The translations under genes and the position numbers were made by a program. The notes beneath the pieces were generated by a model. The model had not been told where the DNA came from, made no database searches, and saw nothing but the letters and a program-made list of their open reading frames with translations. A stretch of 64,000 nucleotides of DNA from positions 496,001-560,000 of the forward strand of contig NZ_BMVV01000003.1 of NCBI RefSeq assembly GCF_014650895.1. The letters are read 5' to 3'. The stretch is from Streptomyces omiyaensis (GTDB lineage: Bacteria; Actinomycetota; Actinomycetes; Streptomycetales; Streptomycetaceae). Shown here piece by piece: positions 59,159-64,000 of the stretch. How positions within the stretch are numbered: position 1 is the stretch's first letter; each line of letters opens with the position of its first letter.

Positions 59159-60399
59159 GGACGGCCCCGCGCCGCGTCCGGCGCCCGCTGCTCGTCGTGG
59201 CCGCGACGACCCTGTGCACCCTCGGCCTGCCGCTCTCCACCGCGGCGGCCGAGGACGGATCCCAGTGCACCTTCCCCAGCAAGAAGTACGAGGGCAGGCC
59301 CTGGTCCCTCCAGCGCGTGCAACTGGACGAACTCTGGGCGCAGTCCACCGGCAAGGGCGTCCGCGTCGCCGTCATCGACACCGGCGTCGACGTCCGCAAC
59401 CTCCAGCTCGCCAAGGCCGTCGACGCCCGCAGCGGGATCAACCTGATCCCGAAGGGAGCCAAGGACGCCAACGGCAACAAGCTGAAGCGCGGCAAGGAGA
59501 ACGGCACCACCGACACCGTCGGCCACGGCACCAAGGTGGCCGGCATCATCGCCGCCCGCCCCGCCAAGGGCACCGGCTTCGTCGGACTGGCCCCGGACGC
59601 CACGATCATCCCGATCCAGCAGAACGACGCCGACGGCAACGGCACCGCCACCACCCTCGCCGCGGCGATCCGCCACGCCGTCGACAAGAAGGCGGACGTG
59701 ATCAACATCTCCCAGGACACGGCGAACGCGGTGAAGCCCACCCCGCTCCTGGAGCAGGCCGTCGCGGCGGCGCTGGAGGCCGGCGTCGTGGTCGTGGCCT
59801 CGGCGGGCAACGACGGCCTCGGCGGCAACGTCAAACCCACCTACCCGGCCTCGTACGAGGGCGTCCTCGCCGTCGCCGCCTCGGACCGCAACAACGAGCG
59901 CGCGCAGTTCTCCCAGTCCGGCGACTTCGTCGGCGTCGCCGCCCCCGGCGTCGACATGGTCTCCACCGTCCCCGGCGGCGGCCACTGCGCCGACAACGGC
60001 ACCAGCTTCTCCGCCCCGTACGTCGCCGGCCTCGCCGCCCTCCTCAAGTCCGCGCACCGCGACTGGACCCAGAAGCAGATCGTCGCCCAGATCCAGCAGA
60101 CCGCCGAACGCTCGGTGGCCGGCCACGACCGCCTCGTCGGCTGGGGCGTCGTCGACCCGGTCAGGGCCCTCACCGAGGACGACAAGCCCATCGAGCGGCC
60201 CGTCGCCCACGAGGGCGTCACCCGCGCCGAGGCCCCCACCCCGGCCGCCCTCCACCTCGGCGAGACCCCCGAACAACGCGCCGCCCGCCTGGCCACCTAC
60301 GTGGTCGTCAGCGGCGGCGTCCTCGTCGCCGCGATCGCCGGCACGGCGGTGGCGACGCGGGACCACCGCAGGAGGAGGACCGCCGCGACCGGCCGGTGA
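59155..60399 (+). CDS. mycP: Mycosin, type VII secretion-associated subtilisin-like protease
   Basis: 414 residues from GTG 59155, coupled to eccB. Signal peptide about 1-32, S8 catalytic triad Asp75 (VIDTGVD), His124 (GHGTKVAG) and Ser284 (NGTSFSAP), and a C-terminal membrane helix (YVVVSGGVLVAAIAGTAVA, about 383-402) with a basic tail facing the cytosol. Cysteines near the N-terminus (Cys38) and Cys278 resemble the mycosin disulfide. Mycosins stabilise the ESX membrane complex and process some substrates. Confidence 0.93.
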   Translation: MRTAPRRVRRPLLVVAATTLCTLGLPLSTAAAEDGSQCTFPSKKYEGRPWSLQRVQLDELWAQSTGKGVRVAVIDTGVDVRNLQLAKAVDARSGINLIPKGAKDANGNKLKRGKENGTTDTVGHGTKVAGIIAARPAKGTGFVGLAPDATIIPIQQNDADGNGTATTLAAAIRHAVDKKADVINISQDTANAVKPTPLLEQAVAAALEAGVVVVASAGNDGLGGNVKPTYPASYEGVLAVAASDRNNERAQFSQSGDFVGVAAPGVDMVSTVPGGGHCADNGTSFSAPYVAGLAALLKSAHRDWTQKQIVAQIQQTAERSVAGHDRLVGWGVVDPVRALTEDDKPIERPVAHEGVTRAEAPTPAALHLGETPEQRAARLATYVVVSGGVLVAAIAGTAVATRDHRRRRTAATGR

Positions 60400-60451
60400 T
60401 CATTGCAGACGCACACGGCTGATAGCGTCGAGCCGGAGCGACGGACTGTGG

Positions 60452-60503
60452 AAGTCTCGTGACGAACAAGAGACTTGGGGCTGTCGGTCGCCATCATTAG
60501 AGT
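60452..60503 (+). promoter_or_regulatory. Promoter and overlapping inverted repeat upstream of the ESX substrate genes
   Basis: TTGGGG (60475-60480), 17-bp spacer, TAGAGT (60498-60503) form a promoter. A perfect 7-bp inverted repeat, AAGTCTC (60452-60458) and GAGACTT (60470-60476), has its right arm on the -35, suggesting a repressor site. The leader to the 60614 gene is ~100 nt. Confidence 0.5.
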
Positions 60504-60583
60504 GGTACACGCGCGGTCGGCGGATGGCGAGTCGCCACGATCGCAATGCAGGGCAGCAGGAGCAAACGGGGAGGATTGGCTCG

Positions 60584-60599
60584 TGTTTCACGTGACGGG
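60584..60599 (+). other. parS-like half site
   Basis: TGTTTCACGTGA at 60584-60595 equals the first 12 bases of the parS consensus TGTTTCACGTGAAACA; the last four differ (CGGG). It contains the palindrome TCACGTGA. It may be chance or a weak ParB site. Confidence 0.3.
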
Positions 60600-60613
60600 T
60601 GACGGGGGCGGTC

Positions 60614-61063
60614 ATGGCGAGTGATCTTGAGCTCGGTGTCGGCGAGCTGAAGAAGTTCCGCGACAGCGTGGACGGCGTCATCAAGGACCTGGAGGCCGGC
60701 GCCGGAGGCGCCTCGAAACTGGGCCAGAAGCGCGTGACGCGCGGCTCGTTCGGCACCGGCATGGCCTTCGCCGAGGCGGACGGCTTCTTCACGGAGTACG
60801 AGCGGATCCACCACTCCCTCGTGGCGCTCTCGAAGTCCCTCAGCGGCCAGATCGAACTCCTCCAGATCGGCGTGCACGCGGCGAACGTGGGCTACGCGAA
60901 CGTGGAGGACGAGCAGCGCCGCCGCTTCCACGACATCCAGGCGCGCCTCGACAAGGAACGCGACGAGGCGATCGAGCGCGAGCAGCAGGCGAAGGACAGG
61001 AAGCCCGAACAGCCCGCCCAGACGAGCCAGGATGCCGCTAGTGCCGAGAAGGACCTGGGGTGA
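60614..61063 (+). CDS. Small helical protein, probable type VII secretion component or substrate partner
   Basis: 149 residues from ATG 60614 (GGGGGCG upstream). Predicted all-helical: LGVGELKKFRDSVDGVIKDLEAGA, FAEADGFFTEYERIHHSLVALSKSLSGQIELLQIGVHAANVGYANVEDEQRRRFHDIQ; a charged, Gln/Glu-rich C-terminus. No WXG motif. A small helical protein encoded 6 nt before a WXG-containing Pro-rich protein resembles a PE-PPE or EsxB-EsxA pair, so a heterodimer with the next product is a reasonable inference. Confidence 0.72.
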   Translation: MASDLELGVGELKKFRDSVDGVIKDLEAGAGGASKLGQKRVTRGSFGTGMAFAEADGFFTEYERIHHSLVALSKSLSGQIELLQIGVHAANVGYANVEDEQRRRFHDIQARLDKERDEAIEREQQAKDRKPEQPAQTSQDAASAEKDLG

Positions 61064-61069
61064 CGATCG

Positions 61070-62854
61070 ATGAGTGACGAGAAGAACCCGAACCCGAGCG
61101 CGCCCGCGCAGCCGGACCTGACGCCGCAGGAGCAGGCGCAGGCGCAGGACAAGGCCGACATCAAGGAGGCCTACGCGACGACGAACGTCCTGGAGAAGCT
61201 GGACGAGATCCTCCCCTTCGGCTTCGGCCCCAAGGGCAGCGTCTTCGGCTCGACGTCCTTCGAGGGCGCCCGCCTCAACGACATGCTCGACCTCCTCGAC
61301 AGCGCCAACCCCGCCGACCTGGAGCAGGCAGGCGAGGCCCTGGAGAACGCGACGAAGTCGCTCAACGCGGCCGCCAAGCAGCTGAACAGCTTCGTCGCCG
61401 GCGTCGACTGGAAGGGCGAGGCCGCCGTCGAGTTCCAGCGGTACGGCTCCGAGGTCGTGACCTACGCCTGGGACATCGGCAAGGTCGCCAACTCGGCCGG
61501 CGCCCAGATGAAGGTCGCGAGCACCGGCCTGGCCTCCGTCCGCAACGCGCGGCCGCCGCGCGACACCCGCCTCGTCCAGAAGAAGCCCTCGGACTTCACC
61601 GAGGTCGAGAAGGTCGAGAAGAACGAGGACTACCAGAAGGCCGTCCGCGCGGAGAAGGACCGCCAGGAGGCCATCAACCAGATGAACCGCCTGGCGTCGT
61701 TCTACGCGGTGTCACAGAGCACGCTGGCGGGCCAGGAACTGCCGAAGCCGCCGGAGTCGTACAACGCGGGCGTACCGCGGCCGGCCGGTTCGTCCTCCGA
61801 CGGCGGAGGCTCGGCCGGCGCCCGCGGCGGTTCCGTCGACGGCGAGTCCGGCAGGAGCACCGGCGGGTCCCTGGACCGGGCGACGCCCGGGCACGTCAGC
61901 GGCAGCGAGGACCGTACGAGCCCGACGGTGCCCCGCACCGGCGGCGACCTGGACACCCGGGACCCGATCCGGGACTCCGGCAAGGACACCAGGACCCAGA
62001 TCGACACGGTCGCCACGCCCCCGGCGCCGACCGTCCCGAACACCGCGCCCCCGTCGACCCCGACCCCGGGCACGCCCACCCCGACCGGCCCCGCCGGGCC
62101 CCCGCCGCTGACGCTCGGCACCCCGCCGTCCGCCGGAGGGCCCAAGGCGACCGGGACGCCCGGTGCACCGCGCACCGCCACCGGCCGCACGGCCGTGGGG
62201 CGCGGCGGCAACCCGCTGACCTCCCCGGCCGTCGGCCGGCCCGGCGGACCGACGAGCACCCCGGCGACGGGCCGCGGCGGTGCGCCCGTGGGCCGCCCCG
62301 GCGGACCGACGAGCTCTCCCGCCATGGGCCGCTCGGGCGGTCCGGCGGGTTCCCCGGCGGCGGGCCGCTCCGGTGGTCCCGTGGGCCGTCCCGGCGGTCC
62401 GGCGGGCGCCCAGGCGAACCAGGCCGGACGCTCCGCGCCGCAGGCGGGCCGCCCCGGGCAGCCGGCCACCGGGCGCGCGGGCACCGGCAGGTCCAACCCC
62501 ATCGTGGGCGGCACCCCGCAGCGCGCCTCCGGCGGCACCGGCTCCCGGATCCCGCGGGGCACCGTCGTCGGCAGCGAGGGCCAGGCCGCGGGCCGGACGG
62601 CGGGAGCACGTCCCGGCCAGTCCGGCGTGGTCGGCGCCAACGGCGGCAAGCCGGCCGCACGGCCCACCGGACGCGGCACCCCCAGCGCCAACGGCGTCGT
62701 CGGCAGCCCCCGCGGCACCGGCGGCCGGGGCACCCAGCGGCCGGGCCGCGAGGAGCAGGAGCGCGAGGGCTCTTCGCGCCCCGACTACCTGGTGGAGGAC
62801 GAAGAGACCTGGACGAACCGCCGGCGCGGCGCCGTGCCGCCGGTGATCGACTAA
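61070..62854 (+). CDS. WXG-containing, Pro/Gly-rich type VII substrate-like (PPE-like) protein
   Basis: 594 residues. The N-terminal ~230 residues are helical with a WXG-type turn, Trp114-Lys115-Gly116, between long helices (LENATKSLNAAAKQLNSFVAGVDWKGEAAVEF...). The rest is Pro/Gly/Thr-rich with repeats of GRPGGPTS/GRSGGPAG-like units (about 380-460) and a charged C-terminus. This bipartite layout matches PPE-like T7SS substrates. It is followed 26 bp later by a mycosin gene. Confidence 0.78.
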   Translation: MSDEKNPNPSAPAQPDLTPQEQAQAQDKADIKEAYATTNVLEKLDEILPFGFGPKGSVFGSTSFEGARLNDMLDLLDSANPADLEQAGEALENATKSLNAAAKQLNSFVAGVDWKGEAAVEFQRYGSEVVTYAWDIGKVANSAGAQMKVASTGLASVRNARPPRDTRLVQKKPSDFTEVEKVEKNEDYQKAVRAEKDRQEAINQMNRLASFYAVSQSTLAGQELPKPPESYNAGVPRPAGSSSDGGGSAGARGGSVDGESGRSTGGSLDRATPGHVSGSEDRTSPTVPRTGGDLDTRDPIRDSGKDTRTQIDTVATPPAPTVPNTAPPSTPTPGTPTPTGPAGPPPLTLGTPPSAGGPKATGTPGAPRTATGRTAVGRGGNPLTSPAVGRPGGPTSTPATGRGGAPVGRPGGPTSSPAMGRSGGPAGSPAAGRSGGPVGRPGGPAGAQANQAGRSAPQAGRPGQPATGRAGTGRSNPIVGGTPQRASGGTGSRIPRGTVVGSEGQAAGRTAGARPGQSGVVGANGGKPAARPTGRGTPSANGVVGSPRGTGGRGTQRPGREEQEREGSSRPDYLVEDEETWTNRRRGAVPPVID

Positions 62855-62880
62855 CCACCCCGGAAGGCTCGGAAGTCAGG

Positions 62881-64000
62881 ATGACGGCAGGAATGATCGA
62901 GGGCGGCAGGCTCCGGCGAGCGATGCTCGGCACCACGGCGACCGTGGTGCTGGCGACGGGGCTCGTCGGGGTCGCTCCGACGGCAGTCGCTGCCGACGCA
63001 CGGTCGCAGCAGTGGTACCTGGGCGCGATGAAGGCCGAGGAGATCTGGAAGAAGTCGACCGGCGCGGGCATCACGGTCGCCGTCATCGACACCGGCGTGA
63101 ACCCGGACACCCCGTCCCTCAAGGGCAAGGTGCTGAAGGGCTGGGACGCGGCGGAGGCCAAGGGCGACGAGACGGACGACTACGAGGGGCACGGCACCTC
63201 CATCGCCGAGCTCATCGTCGGGTCCGGGGCGTCCGGCGGCATCAAGGGCCTGGCGCCGGACGCCAAGGTGATTCCTTACCGCGTGAGCGACACCAAGATG
63301 CAGAACTCCGAGGCGGTCAACGCCTACGACCTGGAGGAGGCGATCAAGGCCGCCGCCGACAGCGACGCCAAGATCATCAACATCTCCTTCGGCACCGAGT
63401 ACTACAGCTCGAGCATCCGGAAGTCGGTCCAGTACGCCCACAACAAGGGCAAGTTGGTCTTCGCGGCTGCCGGCAACAGCGGCGACGAGGACAACAAGAA
63501 GCAGTACCCGGCAAGTTACCCCGAGGCGATCGCGGTCGCGGCCACCGACCGGAACGGCAAGGTGGGCCCCTACTCCCAGCACGGCGACTACGTGGACATC
63601 GCCGCGCCGGGCAGCGCGATCCCCAAGTGGTGCGACGAGACGTTCCAGAAGTACTGCGTCGAGAACGGCACCAGCTTCGCCACCGCCATCGCCTCCGCCT
63701 CCGCCGCCCTCGTCTGGTCCGCGCATCCCGAGTGGACCGGAAACCAGGTCCTGCGCGCCCTGTTCGAGTCCGCGTCCCGGAACGACGACTGGGAGCCGGG
63801 TTCGGTCAGCACCTACCTCGGCCACGGCATCGTCCGGCCCAACGCCAACATCTCGCGCGGCGAGGGCAAGCCCGGCGACGCGAACATCAGCCCCCTGACC
63901 AACGAGCCCACCGGAGGCGGTACGTCCGGCGGCACCGCCTCGGCGGCCCCTTCGGCACCCTCGGCCACGGCCTCCGACGGCGGCGCCCCGGCCTCCGCCG
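62881..64000 (+). CDS. Second mycosin-like S8 serine protease, partial (runs off the window)
   Basis: The frame starts at ATG 62881 and is still open at the last base (373 codons seen). Signal peptide about 1-38; catalytic triad Asp70 (VIDTGVN), His104 (YEGHGTSIAE) and Ser265 (NGTSFATAI), with AAAGNSGDED carrying the oxyanion Asn. A Gly/Thr/Ser/Ala-rich linker begins after residue ~335, as before the membrane anchor of mycosins; the C-terminus lies beyond the window. It differs clearly from the mycosin at 59155. Two mycosins in one locus are known from Streptomyces coelicolor. Confidence 0.9.
   Translation, partial: MTAGMIEGGRLRRAMLGTTATVVLATGLVGVAPTAVAADARSQQWYLGAMKAEEIWKKSTGAGITVAVIDTGVNPDTPSLKGKVLKGWDAAEAKGDETDDYEGHGTSIAELIVGSGASGGIKGLAPDAKVIPYRVSDTKMQNSEAVNAYDLEEAIKAAADSDAKIINISFGTEYYSSSIRKSVQYAHNKGKLVFAAAGNSGDEDNKKQYPASYPEAIAVAATDRNGKVGPYSQHGDYVDIAAPGSAIPKWCDETFQKYCVENGTSFATAIASASAALVWSAHPEWTGNQVLRALFESASRNDDWEPGSVSTYLGHGIVRPNANISRGEGKPGDANISPLTNEPTGGGTSGGTASAAPSAPSATASDGGAPASA

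Overview
The window is high-GC DNA with dense, often 4-bp-overlapping genes, GTG/TTG starts and -10 boxes of the TANNNT type. The gene content (polyamine catabolism next to chitinase, the rimP-nusA-infB block, and an actinobacterial type VII secretion locus) places it in a Streptomyces or very close relative. From memory the gene order resembles the SCO5660s-SCO5720s region of S. coelicolor; this was not checked by any search. No tRNA, rRNA, IS element, prophage or CRISPR array was seen.

Layout. 1-1.1 kb: a DUF4190 membrane protein and a convergent NADAR protein. 1.2-8.4 kb: a putrescine/polyamine module (patD, potD-A-B-C, FAD amine oxidoreductase). gabT (11.9-13.2 kb) and possibly the PucR regulator (16.1 kb) and a second aldehyde dehydrogenase (20.5 kb) belong to the same route: polyamine uptake, aminobutyraldehyde, GABA, succinate semialdehyde. 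8.4-11.8 kb: a small unknown gene behind a striking structured leader, then a chitinase preceded by two DasR-type operator sequences, and a PAP2 phosphatase. 13.5-20.3 kb: a degenerate VirD4-like membrane protein, PucR, an EamA exporter and a PQQ-propeller protein. 22-27.2 kb: an EPSP synthase-like gene, then the isoprenoid/membrane-protease block dxr-rseP-ispG. 27.3-33.5 kb: two GNAT enzymes, proS, a slipin, an aminoglycoside-kinase-like protein lacking its metal ligands, and a ferritin-like/lipoprotein pair. 33.7-45.3 kb: the translation/transcription block rimP-nusA-ylxR-infB and DUF503-rbfA-truB, then a 1169-residue protease-like/NTPase fusion, then ribF. 45.4-51.1 kb: a five-gene oligopeptide/nickel-type ABC operon on the minus strand whose binding protein ends in a membrane anchor. 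51.3-64 kb: part of a type VII (ESX) locus: an EspI-like ATPase, eccE and its coupled partner on the minus strand; eccB, a mycosin, a helical-protein/WXG-protein pair and a second mycosin (cut by the window end) on the plus strand. eccC, eccD and esxA/B are not in the window and would be expected downstream.

The least ordinary signals are: (1) three back-to-back minimal ORFs coupled by ATGA overlaps, followed by a hairpin touching the Shine-Dalgarno, in the infB leader; (2) a 41-nt hairpin that buries the ribosome-binding site of the unknown gene at 8572, preceded by a CRP-like dyad and another hairpin; (3) the protease-like/STAND-like fusion at 40817 with apparent loss of catalytic residues; (4) several other proteins that look like catalytically dead members of enzyme families (kinase-like at 31542, VirD4-like at 13485).
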